A DNA stretch of 64,000 nt. Source: Microbacterium saperdae (GTDB taxonomy: Bacteria; Actinomycetota; Actinomycetes; Actinomycetales; Microbacteriaceae). The notes below the pieces were generated by a model. The model did not search any database. It was not told the DNA's origin and was given only the letters and a program-made list of their open reading frames with translations. The position numbers were made by a program, and so were the translations under genes. Each line of letters opens with the position of its first letter. The first letter of the stretch is position 1. Location: assembly GCF_006716345.1 (NCBI RefSeq), contig NZ_VFOX01000002.1:682001-746000 (forward strand), written 5' to 3'. This document shows positions 24,165 through 33,254 of this stretch, piece after piece.

Positions 24165-25685
24165 ATGACCGACGAGCACCTGCCCTCCGAAGAGCCCCTG
24201 GGTGCCGGCATCGACCCCGACGATCTCGCCACGACGCTCCGAGTGCTCTCCGAGCTCCACCAGATCGACAACGAGCACCCGGACTTCGTCGCCGTCCGCC
24301 ACGCGACCGCCGCGATGTTCAAGGCCGTCAAGCGCGTGCGCCGCAAGGAGATCCGCGACGCGATCGCCGACGCCGACAAGGCCGTGGTCGCCCGCACCGC
24401 CACCGGCGCTCCCGACCGCATCGACGACGAGACCCGCGGCAACGACCTCGCCACCAGCGTCGTCGACGCCCCGATCGCGGGCGAGCTCATCAAGCCCCGC
24501 AACTGCTACATCTGCAAGCAGCCCTACACGCAGGTCGACGCGTTCTACCACCAGCTCTGCCCGGACTGCGCCCGTTTCAGCCACGGCAAGCGCAACGCCC
24601 GCACCGACCTCACCGGCAAGCGAGCGCTGCTCACGGGCGGCCGCGCCAAGATCGGCATGCACATCGCACTGCGGCTGCTCCGCGACGGCGCGCACACGAC
24701 CATCACGACGCGGTTCCCCCGTGACGCCGTTCGGCGGTTCTCGGCTCTGCCCGATTCGGCGGACTGGCTGCATCGGCTGCGGGTGGTCGGCATCGACCTG
24801 CGCGACCCCGCCCAGGTGATCGGCCTCGTCGATTCCGTCGCGGCGCAGGGACCGCTCGACATCCTCATCAACAACGCGGCGCAGACGGTTCGCCGCTCGC
24901 CCGGTGCGTACTCGCTGCTGGCGGATGCCGAGCTGCAGCCGCTGCCCGATGGACCTCTGCCCGAGATGGAGACATTCGGCCACACGGCCGACCCGCACCC
25001 GCAGGCGCTGCAGGCCTCCGTCGACGCGCATCCGCTGCTGTCGGTCGCTGCTCTCGGCGGCACGGTCGCCGAACAGGGCGGCCAGGCGCTCACGGCCGAG
25101 GACCTCGCGCGGCTCGCGATGGCCCCCGGATCCTCCTCGCTCGAGAAGCACGCCGACGGCACCGCGATCGACGCCGGGGGACTCGTGCCCGATGTGAACC
25201 GGGTCAACAGCTGGGTGCAGTCGATCGACCAGGTCGACCCGCTCGAGATGCTCGAGGTGCAGCTCGCGAACACCACGGCGCCGTTCCTGCTGATCAGCCG
25301 GCTGCGTGCATCGATGGCGGCATCCTCCTCGCACCGCAAGTACGTGGTGAACGTGTCGGCCATGGAGGGGCAGTTCTCCCGCCGCTACAAGGGCCCAGGA
25401 CACCCGCACACGAACATGGCGAAGGCGGCGCTGAACATGCTCACGCGCACCAGTGCCGGCGAGATGCTCGAGAAGGACGGCATCCTGATGACCGCCGTCG
25501 ACACCGGGTGGATCACCGACGAGCGCCCGCACTACACCAAGGTGCGCCTGGCCGAGGAGGGTTTCCACGCCCCGCTCGACCTGGTCGACGGCGCGGCCCG
25601 CGTGTACGACCCGATCGTGCGCGGCGAGGCCGGCGACGACATCCACGGCGTCTTCCTGAAGGACTACGAGCCCAGCCCCTGGTGA
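24165..25685 (+). CDS. SDR-family oxidoreductase with N-terminal zinc ribbon
   Basis: A 506-residue protein. Residues 1-105 are helical and charged. A four-cysteine zinc ribbon follows (Cys114-x-x-Cys117, Cys132-x-x-Cys135; CYICKQ ... CPDCA). From about residue 148 an SDR domain begins: KRALLTGGRAKIGMHIALRLL, later ILINNAAQTV and NVSAMEGQFS. The active-site lysine lies in HTNMAKAAL, but the usual catalytic Tyr four residues before it is Thr, so classical SDR chemistry is doubtful. An insertion of ~90 residues separates the Rossmann half from the active-site half. The function is unknown. It appears to be a one-gene unit. Confidence 0.75.
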   Translation: MTDEHLPSEEPLGAGIDPDDLATTLRVLSELHQIDNEHPDFVAVRHATAAMFKAVKRVRRKEIRDAIADADKAVVARTATGAPDRIDDETRGNDLATSVVDAPIAGELIKPRNCYICKQPYTQVDAFYHQLCPDCARFSHGKRNARTDLTGKRALLTGGRAKIGMHIALRLLRDGAHTTITTRFPRDAVRRFSALPDSADWLHRLRVVGIDLRDPAQVIGLVDSVAAQGPLDILINNAAQTVRRSPGAYSLLADAELQPLPDGPLPEMETFGHTADPHPQALQASVDAHPLLSVAALGGTVAEQGGQALTAEDLARLAMAPGSSSLEKHADGTAIDAGGLVPDVNRVNSWVQSIDQVDPLEMLEVQLANTTAPFLLISRLRASMAASSSHRKYVVNVSAMEGQFSRRYKGPGHPHTNMAKAALNMLTRTSAGEMLEKDGILMTAVDTGWITDERPHYTKVRLAEEGFHAPLDLVDGAARVYDPIVRGEAGDDIHGVFLKDYEPSPW

Positions 25686-25805
25686 GGTCCGGCTGATCGT
25701 GGAGCGGTGGCCGCCGGCCGCAGGATGATCAGTGTTTTGTCCAGGCTCCCCCGCAATCTGGCCATGGGGGAGAGCCCCGTATCTTCCTAGTCTCGATGTG
25801 ACCGC

Positions 25806-25824
25806 CCGGGCGATTCCCGCCCGG
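25806..25824 (+). other. Hairpin in the leader of the DUF5107 gene
   Basis: CCGGGCG (25806-25812) pairs with CGCCCGG (25818-25824), about 30 bases before the ATG. It may affect mRNA stability or translation. Confidence 0.3.
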
Positions 25825-25854
25825 CGCTGCCGATCCAGACAAGGACGTTCCGCC

Positions 25855-28836
25855 ATGGCACCCTCTTCTCCCGCATCCCCGGCGAACGCCCTGATGGATT
25901 CGACCGAGGGAGGTGCGGCGGGCGCCCCGGGGCGGATCACTCTTCCGGAAGCGCCGCGCGAGCTGGCGTCACGTCTCGAGGCCGGGGAGACCATCGCCTG
26001 GAGGGAGCCGCTCCGCATCCTCACGTATGCCGCCGGGGAGCCCAGTCGCTACCCGATGTATCTCGACCAGCGCGTCTACCAGGGCTCGAGCGGGAAGATC
26101 TATCCGCTTCCGTTCACCGAGCAGGTCGCCGAGGACGGAGAGCCGCGCGACTGGCAGGCCATCCATCTCGAGAACCGCTACGTACGTCTGGTGATCCTGC
26201 CGGAGCTCGGCGGACGCATCCACATCGGCTTCGACAAGACCACCGGCTACGACTTCTTCTACCGCAACAACGTCATCAAGCCTGCGCTGGTCGGGCTGGG
26301 CGGCCCGTGGATCAGCGGCGGCGTCGAGTTCAACTGGCCGCAGCACCATCGCCCGGCCACCTATCTCCCCGTCGAGACCAGCATCGAGCACGAGGATGAC
26401 GGATCGGTCACGGTGTGGTGCCACGATCATGACCCCTTCGCGCGCATGTCGGCGCAGCACGGCATCCGTCTGCGTCGCGACAGCTCGGTCGTGGAACTGA
26501 GGGTGCGTCTGCACAACCGCACGATGGAGCGGCAGACGTTCCTCTGGTGGGCGAACGTCGCCGCCTTCGTGCACGACGGCTATCAGTCGTTCTTCCCGGA
26601 GGATGTGCGCTACGTCGCCGACCACGCACGGCGTGCCCTCACGGCGTTCCCCGAGGCGGATCGTCCCTACTACGGCGTCGACTACCCCGCCCTGGCTGCG
26701 GAGCGTCCTGGTGCCGACCGCATCGACTGGTATCGCAACATCCCCGTGCCCACCTCCTACATGATCGTGGACTCGGCCCAGGACTACTTCGGCGGCTACG
26801 ACCATGACGCCGGCGCCGGATTCGTGCACTGGGCCGAGCGCCGGATCTCCCCCGGCAAGAAGCAGTGGACCTGGGGCGATGCCCCCTTCGGTCGCGCCTG
26901 GGACGCCCAGCTCACCGACGCCGACGGGCCCTATGTGGAGCTGATGGCCGGCGTGTACACCGACAACCAGCCCGACTTCAGCTGGCTGCTGCCGGGGGAG
27001 ACGAAGACCTTCAGCCAGTACTGGTTCCCGATCCCGGCGATCGGCGTCGCGCATCAGGCGACCACGGATGCGGCGGTGCACGTCGACCGCGGGGCGGTCA
27101 CTCGCGCGGTGGCCGCCGTCACCTCGCCGCGACCCGACGCGACGCTCGCGATCCTGCAGGACGGAGAGGTCGTGGCGTCACGCCGTGCCGACCTGGAACC
27201 CGGCGTGCCCTTCGCGCTGCAGGCGGATGCATCGGGAACCGGGCTCGGCGTCGAGCTGAGGGCTGCAGACGGGACCCTGCTCGTGCGCTGGGAGCCGGTC
27301 GACACGGATGACGAGGAGCCCTGGGTCGCCGAGGAGCCCCCCGCCCCCGCGGCCATCGCCTCGGTCGAGGAGCTGTATCTCACGGGGCTCCACCTCAGTC
27401 AGTACCGGCATCCGACGCGCTCGCCGCTGCCCTACTGGGACGCCGCGCTCGAGATCGATCCCGACGATGTGCGCACCAACCTCGCGCTCGCCGATCGCGA
27501 GTATCGCCGCGGTGGATATGCGGCGGCACTCGCACGGGTCGACAGGGCGCTCGCCCGCCTCACGCGCCGCAATGCCAACCCGCAGGATGCGGAGGCGTTC
27601 TACCTGCGCGGGCTGATCCTGGAACGGCTCGGACGCCGCGCCGAGGCTGAGGAGGCCTGGGGTAAAGCGGGGTGGGATGCCACCTGGTCCGCGGCGGCAG
27701 GGTTCGCGTTGGCCCGTTCGCATGCGGCGCACGGGCGCGATCGCGCTGCCCTGCGGGTGATCGAGAGCATCGACGGCGCGACCGGGCACGACGCACGCCG
27801 CGTCGCCCTGCGTGCGATCGTGCTGCGGCGTCTCGGGCGTGCCGACGAAGCTCACGCCCTGCTCTCCGAGGCGCTGCTGGTCGATCCGCTGGACTCGACG
27901 CTGCGCATCCTGGCCGGCGATCTGTCGGGCGAGGACCCCGGTCTCCTGCTCGACGCCGCACTCGATCTGCGGGCGGCGGGCGAGGACCAGCTCGCGCTCG
28001 AACTGCTGGCTCGGGTCGACGCGCTGCCGTTCGACCCGAGCGGGAACCGGAAGCCGCTCGCGCTCTATCTGTCCGCGGTCATCCTGGAGGGTGCGGGGAG
28101 GGCGGAGGAGGCTGCTCACGCTCGGGCGCGCGCACGTGCTCGAGATCTCACGTGGGCGTTCCCTTCCGGGCTCGATGCTCTCGATGCGCTCGACGCGGCG
28201 ATCCGGGTCGACCCCTCCGATCCCACCGCCCGCCACCTGCGCGGCATGCTGCTGTACGGGCTCGGCCGCCGTCGCGACGCCGCGGAGGACTGGGACCGGG
28301 CGATCGCCGCGGGGCTCGAGGATACGGTGCTGCTGCGCAACGCGGCCCTGGCGGCGTACAACATCCGCCACGATGATGAGCGGGCCTGGGCGCTGTACTC
28401 CGAGGCGATCGCTCTCGCTCCGGACGATGCGCGACTGCGATACGAGCAGGATCAGCTCGCCGTCCGGTTGGGCCGTTCCTCCGCCGAGAGGCTGGAGAGC
28501 CTGCGGCCGGTGGTCTCCACGGTCCTGACTCGCGACGACCTGACGATCTCCTATCTGAGCCTGCTGATCGAGGCGGGCGAGGCGGCCGAAGCCCTGCGCA
28601 TCCTCACCGAGCGCTCGTTCCACCCGTGGGAGGGCGGCGAAGGGCAGGCGCTCGGGGTGTGGGACGCGGCGCACCACGCGCTCGGACTCCCGCAGAGCGA
28701 CCCGCCCGCATCGCTCGGCGAGACGCGTTCGCCCTACACGCCCCCGGTCGCCAGGGACGATGAGGGTGTCACCGACTACTTCGCGACGAGCCTGCCCGAG
28801 CTTCTGCTCTTCGCCCGTGAACAGTCGGAGGGCTGA
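25855..28836 (+). CDS. DUF5107 domain protein with C-terminal TPR repeats
   Basis: A 993-residue cytoplasmic protein. Residues ~45-400 form the DUF5107 domain, a mutarotase-like beta-sandwich with landmarks IHLENRYVRLVILPELGGRI, WISGGVEFNWPQHH and LLPGETKTFSQYWFPI. After a short beta-rich part, residues ~500-960 are helical tetratricopeptide-like repeats (EAEEAWGKAGWDATW; LRHLRGMLLYGLGRRRDAAEDWDRAI type). DUF5107/TPR proteins often sit beside carbohydrate transporters and glycosidases; the activity is unsettled. Here it heads a likely operon with an aldose epimerase and a sugar ABC transporter. The ATG at 25855 follows AAGGAC. Confidence 0.8.
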   Translation: MAPSSPASPANALMDSTEGGAAGAPGRITLPEAPRELASRLEAGETIAWREPLRILTYAAGEPSRYPMYLDQRVYQGSSGKIYPLPFTEQVAEDGEPRDWQAIHLENRYVRLVILPELGGRIHIGFDKTTGYDFFYRNNVIKPALVGLGGPWISGGVEFNWPQHHRPATYLPVETSIEHEDDGSVTVWCHDHDPFARMSAQHGIRLRRDSSVVELRVRLHNRTMERQTFLWWANVAAFVHDGYQSFFPEDVRYVADHARRALTAFPEADRPYYGVDYPALAAERPGADRIDWYRNIPVPTSYMIVDSAQDYFGGYDHDAGAGFVHWAERRISPGKKQWTWGDAPFGRAWDAQLTDADGPYVELMAGVYTDNQPDFSWLLPGETKTFSQYWFPIPAIGVAHQATTDAAVHVDRGAVTRAVAAVTSPRPDATLAILQDGEVVASRRADLEPGVPFALQADASGTGLGVELRAADGTLLVRWEPVDTDDEEPWVAEEPPAPAAIASVEELYLTGLHLSQYRHPTRSPLPYWDAALEIDPDDVRTNLALADREYRRGGYAAALARVDRALARLTRRNANPQDAEAFYLRGLILERLGRRAEAEEAWGKAGWDATWSAAAGFALARSHAAHGRDRAALRVIESIDGATGHDARRVALRAIVLRRLGRADEAHALLSEALLVDPLDSTLRILAGDLSGEDPGLLLDAALDLRAAGEDQLALELLARVDALPFDPSGNRKPLALYLSAVILEGAGRAEEAAHARARARARDLTWAFPSGLDALDALDAAIRVDPSDPTARHLRGMLLYGLGRRRDAAEDWDRAIAAGLEDTVLLRNAALAAYNIRHDDERAWALYSEAIALAPDDARLRYEQDQLAVRLGRSSAERLESLRPVVSTVLTRDDLTISYLSLLIEAGEAAEALRILTERSFHPWEGGEGQALGVWDAAHHALGLPQSDPPASLGETRSPYTPPVARDDEGVTDYFATSLPELLLFAREQSEG

Positions 28837-28840
28837 GCGG

Positions 28841-29770
28841 GTGGCGCGCATCCCGCTGAGCGGTGAGCAGTGCGTGCTGCAGGGACACGGCTACCGCGCC
28901 GAGATCGCGACGGTGGGCGCGACGCTCCGCAGTCTGAGCCACCGTGGTCGACCGCTGATCGCCGGGTTCCACGCCGACCGCGTGCGCCCGGCGATGCGCG
29001 GAGCGCTCCTGGTGCCGTGGCCCAACCGCACCGCCGACGGTCGATACGACTTCGCCGGGGAGAGCCACAGGCTGCCGCTCGATGAGCCGGATACGCGCAC
29101 CGCCGTGCACGGACTCGTCGCGTGGTCGTCGTTCGAGGTAATCGACCGTGACGACGAGAGCGTCACCCTGCAGGCGACGCTCGAACCGCGTCCCGGGTAT
29201 CCGTGGCGACTGCGGGTGCGCGCCGCCTTCCAGCTCGAGTCCGGCGGGCTGCGGCAGGAGATCACGGTCGAGAACGACTCCGAGCGCACGGCCCCGGTCG
29301 GGATCGGAGGGCACCCCTACCTGCTGGCGGGCCCGGCGGAGGACGGGGGTGTCGACGGCTGGCAGCTCGAGGTCGACGCGCAGCACGTGCTGCTGACCTC
29401 CGCGGAACGCATGCTTCCCGAAGGGCTGGTCGCGGTGGACGAACGACCCGAGTTCGACTTCCGCACGCCCCGTCGAATCGGTCGGACCGCGCTCAACAAC
29501 TCCTATACGGGGTGGGGACGGTCCGCAGACGGCATCGCGGCGATCAGTCTGCGCGATGCCCAGGGAGCGGGCGTGAGAATAGCCTGGGATCGGCGCTGCG
29601 ACTGGGCGCACCTCTACAGCTCCGACGAGCCGGTGGACGGCATCCGTCGCGCGGCGCTCGCCGTCGAACCGATGACCTGCCCGCCCGACGCGCTGAACTC
29701 CGGCACCGGTCTGCTCGCCGTCCACCCCGGGCGGAGCGTCGACGCCGGCTGGCTCCTCAGCGCGCTCTGA
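28841..29770 (+). CDS. Aldose 1-epimerase family protein (galactose mutarotase-like)
   Basis: A 309-residue protein with the aldose-epimerase fold: ATLRSLSHRGRPLIAGF at the start, LLVPWPNRTADGRYDFAGE (substrate-side Asn-Arg), AVHGLVAWSSFEV with the conserved His, and GIGGHPYLLAG with the second catalytic-type His. Aldose epimerases interconvert alpha and beta anomers of hexoses. The GTG at 28841 is chosen because GGAGGG (28827-28832) lies 8 bases upstream; a GTG eight codons earlier would overlap the DUF5107 gene. It is 4 bases past that gene and surely coupled with it. Confidence 0.85.
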   Translation: MARIPLSGEQCVLQGHGYRAEIATVGATLRSLSHRGRPLIAGFHADRVRPAMRGALLVPWPNRTADGRYDFAGESHRLPLDEPDTRTAVHGLVAWSSFEVIDRDDESVTLQATLEPRPGYPWRLRVRAAFQLESGGLRQEITVENDSERTAPVGIGGHPYLLAGPAEDGGVDGWQLEVDAQHVLLTSAERMLPEGLVAVDERPEFDFRTPRRIGRTALNNSYTGWGRSADGIAAISLRDAQGAGVRIAWDRRCDWAHLYSSDEPVDGIRRAALAVEPMTCPPDALNSGTGLLAVHPGRSVDAGWLLSAL

Positions 29771-29848
29771 CTCCTTCATCCATCATCGTTATGTCTAGGT
29801 TTCCCATGAAATGCTTCCTGTTGCCGCGGAAAACGCCGCCTTACGTTT

Positions 29849-29861
29849 GTGAAATGTTCAC
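29849..29861. promoter_or_regulatory. Dyad upstream of the sugar ABC operon
   Basis: GTGAAATGTTCAC is a perfect inverted repeat (GTGAA/TTCAC, 3-base centre), 54 bases before the permease start. The 144-base gap it occupies probably also contains the promoter. It may be bound by the AraC-family or another sugar regulator. Confidence 0.4.
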
Positions 29862-29914
29862 CGACGAACGCTCAGCTCAACGAACCGAGCGCCCCACCCG
29901 GAAGGCGGCACCTG

Positions 29915-30859
29915 ATGGCCGTTGACGTCGCTCCGCTCGTCTCGACGCGCAGCCCGCGAGGCGGCCGCGTCCGGATGTCGGTCTCGGCCGCGCACCGTGG
30001 CGACGCGAGGATGGCGTGGCTGCTGATCGCTCCCGCGCTGCTCGGGTTCCTCGTGTTCGCGGTCTACCCGACTCTGCGCGGCATCTACCTCAGCTTCACC
30101 GACTTCCGTGTGATCGGAGACGCCAACTGGATCGGCGGCGCGAACTTCGTGCGCATGATGGGCGACGAGGTGTTCTGGAACTCCCTGCGGGTGACGGTCT
30201 ACTACGTGCTGCTGTCCGCCGGCGGGGTGATCGTGTTGTCGCTCGTGACCGCCGTGATCCTGCATCGGCTGACCACCTCGACCACGATCCGCAGCGTCAT
30301 CATCATCCCGTTCCTCGTGTCGAACATCGTCGCCGGTGTGATCTGGACCTGGATGATGGACTCCCAGCTCGGCATCGCGAACGAACTGCTCGAGGCCGTC
30401 GGCATCCCGCGCATCCAGTTCTTCACCGACCCCGCATGGGCGATCCCGGCGCTGGCCGCTGTCACGGTGTGGAAAGGGCTCGGCTACACCACGATCCTCC
30501 TGTTCGTGGGGCTCCAGGCGATCCCCGTCCAGGTCTACGAGGCGGGGCGGCTGGACGGCGCGAGCGAGTTCCAGATGTTCCGGCGGATCACGATTCCGCT
30601 ACTGCGCCCGGTGCTCGCGATGGTCGTGATCCTCACCATCATCAACTGCTTCCAGATCTTCGACCTGGTGCAGGTGACGACGAAGGGCGGACCCGAGAAC
30701 TCCACCAACGTGCTGCAGAACTACATCTACAGCAAGGCCTTCGGGCAGTTCGACTTCGGTTACGCCTCGGCGATCTCCCTCGGGCTGTTCCTGATCATGC
30801 TCGTCATCACCTTCGTGCAGATGCGCCTGTCGCGTATCAACGAGTCGGACACGGACTAA
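29915..30859 (+). CDS. Sugar ABC transporter permease (MalF-type, CUT1)
   Basis: A 314-residue membrane protein with six helices. AWLLIAPALLGFLVFAVYP is the usual first helix of CUT1 permeases; the coupling loop is YEAGRLDGASEFQMFRRITIPLLRP (EAA-G type). It pairs with the next permease to import an oligosaccharide. The ATG at 29915 was chosen over an in-frame start at 29849 because the first 22 codons would cover the dyad operator and lack conserved features. No ATPase gene is present in the locus, so a shared MsiK-like ATPase elsewhere is expected. Confidence 0.88.
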   Translation: MAVDVAPLVSTRSPRGGRVRMSVSAAHRGDARMAWLLIAPALLGFLVFAVYPTLRGIYLSFTDFRVIGDANWIGGANFVRMMGDEVFWNSLRVTVYYVLLSAGGVIVLSLVTAVILHRLTTSTTIRSVIIIPFLVSNIVAGVIWTWMMDSQLGIANELLEAVGIPRIQFFTDPAWAIPALAAVTVWKGLGYTTILLFVGLQAIPVQVYEAGRLDGASEFQMFRRITIPLLRPVLAMVVILTIINCFQIFDLVQVTTKGGPENSTNVLQNYIYSKAFGQFDFGYASAISLGLFLIMLVITFVQMRLSRINESDTD

Positions 30860-30868
30860 GGGGTCGTC

Positions 30869-31780
30869 ATGGCAACCACGCACATCGAACGCCGCAAGCA
30901 CCGCCCCTTCAGCATCGGCAGGGCGGCCGGGTGGACCTATCTCGGCATCGTCCTGGTCGTGACGGTGTTCCCCTTCTACTGGATCCTGCGCACGGCGCTG
31001 TCGAACAACAAGGCGCTCGCGACCGATCCGAGCTCGCTGCTTCCGGTCGATTTCACCGTCGAGGCCTTCCGGCGCGTGCTCGGCATCGCCACCCTCGCCG
31101 AGGCGCAGGCGCAGGGCGGCAACGTCGCCGGCTTCGACATCGGGATCTACATGCGCAACTCGGTGATCTACGCCGGCGTCTCGACCGTGCTCGTCGTGCT
31201 GTTCTCCGCGCTCGCCGCCTACGCGTTCTCCCGCCTGGAATGGCGAGGACGCAATCTGGTCTTCGGGGTGCTGATGGTCGCGCTGATGGTTCCCGGGATC
31301 ATGACCCTGCTCCCGAACTTCGTGTTCATCAAGCAGCTCGGACTGGTCAACACCTTCGCGGGGCTGATCCTGCCGGGTGCCCTGTTCTCGGCGTTCAACA
31401 TCTTCTTCCTGCGCCAGTTCTTCCTCGGTATCAGCCGGGAGGTCGAGGAAGCAGCGATCATCGACGGCGCCGGGCGGCTGCGAGTCATGTTCCGCATCAT
31501 CATGCCGATGGCCCAGGGCCCGATCGTGACTCTGCTCATCCTCGGATTCATCGGTGCCTGGAACGACTACTTCTGGCCGCTCCTGGTGTCGACCTCCGGT
31601 GATGAGGTGCGACCGCTTACCCTCGCCCTGGCGGTGTTCCGGCAATCGGCGCCCGGGACGGCGACCGACTGGGCCGGCCTCATGGCCGCGGCGCTGATCG
31701 CCGCGGTGCCCATGTTCCTCATCTTCATGATCTTCGGACGCCGGATCGTGAACTCGATCGGCTTCTCCGGCGTCCGCTGA
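30869..31780 (+). CDS. Sugar ABC transporter permease (MalG-type, CUT1)
   Basis: A 303-residue six-helix permease. Landmarks are VVTVFPFYWILRTALSNN at the start, an inserted segment before MRNSVIYAGVSTVLVVLFSALAAYAFSRL, and the coupling loop EEAAIIDGAGRLRVMFRIIMPM, and it ends IVNSIGFSGVR. It forms the channel with the preceding protein; the two genes are 9 bases apart. Confidence 0.9.
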   Translation: MATTHIERRKHRPFSIGRAAGWTYLGIVLVVTVFPFYWILRTALSNNKALATDPSSLLPVDFTVEAFRRVLGIATLAEAQAQGGNVAGFDIGIYMRNSVIYAGVSTVLVVLFSALAAYAFSRLEWRGRNLVFGVLMVALMVPGIMTLLPNFVFIKQLGLVNTFAGLILPGALFSAFNIFFLRQFFLGISREVEEAAIIDGAGRLRVMFRIIMPMAQGPIVTLLILGFIGAWNDYFWPLLVSTSGDEVRPLTLALAVFRQSAPGTATDWAGLMAAALIAAVPMFLIFMIFGRRIVNSIGFSGVR

Positions 31781-31821
31781 ACCCGCAACACCGACATCCA
31801 CTGCAATCGAAGGAATCAGAG

Positions 31822-33177
31822 ATGACTACACGATCGACCTTCCAGAGGGTCGCACTGCTCACCGCGACGGCGTCGTTGCTCGTGCCCCTCGCTGCCTGCT
31901 CCACGGGCAGCGGCGATGAGGCAGGCGGAAAGGTCCCGATCCAATGGTGGACCTGGGACCAGGGTCAGTCGCTGTCGTACGAGAAGTGCGCCGCGGCCTT
32001 CAACGAGGCGAACCCCGACATCGACGTCACGGTCTCGTACTACAACTGGAACGACTACTGGACCAAGCTCACGGCCGGATTCGTCGCGGGCGATGCGCCC
32101 GACACCTTCATGAACCACGCGAACTACTTCCCCGAGTACGTGTCGCAGGGGCAGCTGCTCGCGCTCGACGACCTGATCGCGTCGAGCGACTTCGACCTCG
32201 ACCGTTTCAGCGTGGGGATCGACACCTGGACGTACACCGACGGCAAGCACTACGGCCTGCCGAAGGACTGGGCGACCGAGGTCTGGTACTACAACGAGGA
32301 CGCCGTCGCGGACGCCGGTCTCACCGCCGACGACATGCAGAACATGACGTGGGCGCCCGACGGCAGCGGCACGTTCGGCGAGATCGTGAAGAAGCTCACG
32401 GTCGACGCGAACGGGGTGCACGGCGACCAGCCGGGCTTCGACAAGGACAACGTGGCCGTCTACGGTCTGATGCCGATGGGCCTTCAGGGCAACAACGGTC
32501 AGGACAGCTGGAGCGGCTTCCTCTCGACGACGGGCTGGACGCTGGGCGACGAGAAGAACTGGCCGACGCGCTTCCAGTACGACGACCAGGGCTTCCAGGA
32601 CTCCCTCGACTGGATCCGCAGCCTGAGCGCGGACGGTTTCAGCCCGAAGAACGGCGCCTTCACGACCGAGATCGCCGACTGGCTCGGCTCGGGCAAGATC
32701 GCGATGGCAGGCAGCCACACCGCCAACCTCGGCGCGCTGACCAGCATCGAGGGCGTGAACATCTCGTTCGCCCCGACCGTGATCGGCGAGGACGGGAAGC
32801 GCAGCTCGCTCACGAACTCGAACGGCGACTCGATCTGGGCCGGCACCAAGCACCCGGACGAGGCCTGGAAGTGGGTCTCCTTCCTCGGATCCCCGGACTG
32901 CCAGAGCCTCGCGGGCGAGGACGGGACCTTCTTCCCGTCGATCCCGGAGTCGATGAAGGTCACCCAGGAGGCGATGCTCGAGAAGGGCATCGATGTGGCG
33001 CCGCTCGTCGAGCTGGTGGAGAGCGGACAGACGTTCACCACCCCGGTGTTCCAGCGCGGTGGTGAGCTCGATGCGACGCTGAAGCCGATGTGGGAGAAGT
33101 TCTGGAACTTCTCGGCCGACGCCGAGATCTTCGATCAGATGGCGGCGGAGTCCGAGCGGATCCTCGCTCAGCAGTGA
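31822..33177 (+). CDS. Sugar ABC transporter substrate-binding lipoprotein (family 1)
   Basis: A 451-residue binding protein with lipobox VPLAAC (Cys near 26). The mature protein starts VPIQWWTWDQGQSLSYEKCAAAFNEANPDIDVTV, the canonical family-1 (MalE-like) opening. Aromatic residues such as YYNWNDYWTK and WYYNEDAV probably stack on sugar rings. It captures an oligosaccharide, likely an alpha-galactoside given the neighbouring GH36 gene, for the two permeases. AGGAA-type RBS (AAGGAATC) precedes the ATG. A stem-loop just after the stop may stabilise the message or partly terminate it. Confidence 0.88.
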   Translation: MTTRSTFQRVALLTATASLLVPLAACSTGSGDEAGGKVPIQWWTWDQGQSLSYEKCAAAFNEANPDIDVTVSYYNWNDYWTKLTAGFVAGDAPDTFMNHANYFPEYVSQGQLLALDDLIASSDFDLDRFSVGIDTWTYTDGKHYGLPKDWATEVWYYNEDAVADAGLTADDMQNMTWAPDGSGTFGEIVKKLTVDANGVHGDQPGFDKDNVAVYGLMPMGLQGNNGQDSWSGFLSTTGWTLGDEKNWPTRFQYDDQGFQDSLDWIRSLSADGFSPKNGAFTTEIADWLGSGKIAMAGSHTANLGALTSIEGVNISFAPTVIGEDGKRSSLTNSNGDSIWAGTKHPDEAWKWVSFLGSPDCQSLAGEDGTFFPSIPESMKVTQEAMLEKGIDVAPLVELVESGQTFTTPVFQRGGELDATLKPMWEKFWNFSADAEIFDQMAAESERILAQQ

Positions 33178-33183
33178 TCGCAG

Positions 33184-33222
33184 CCGTGTGCGGCGGAGTG
33201 CCCCCGGCTCCGTCGCACACGG
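33184..33222 (+). terminator. Stem-loop after the sugar-binding protein gene
   Basis: Fifteen bases pair (33184-33198 with 33208-33222; CCGTGTGCGGCGGAG against its near-perfect complement, one G-U). Lying between binding protein and epimerase, it may reduce downstream expression or protect the upstream mRNA. Confidence 0.55.
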
Positions 33223-33254
33223 TCGCCCAGAGAGAACATCGATAGGAGTCGCTC

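Noticed and set aside
24108..26024. A 638-codon minus-strand frame opposite the zinc-ribbon SDR gene
   Set aside because: No conserved pattern, and the opposite strand carries the Cys motifs and SDR core.
29849..29914. Upstream ATG for the MalF-type permease
   Set aside because: The extra 22 residues are not permease-like and the DNA carries a perfect dyad; ATG 29915 fits the family.
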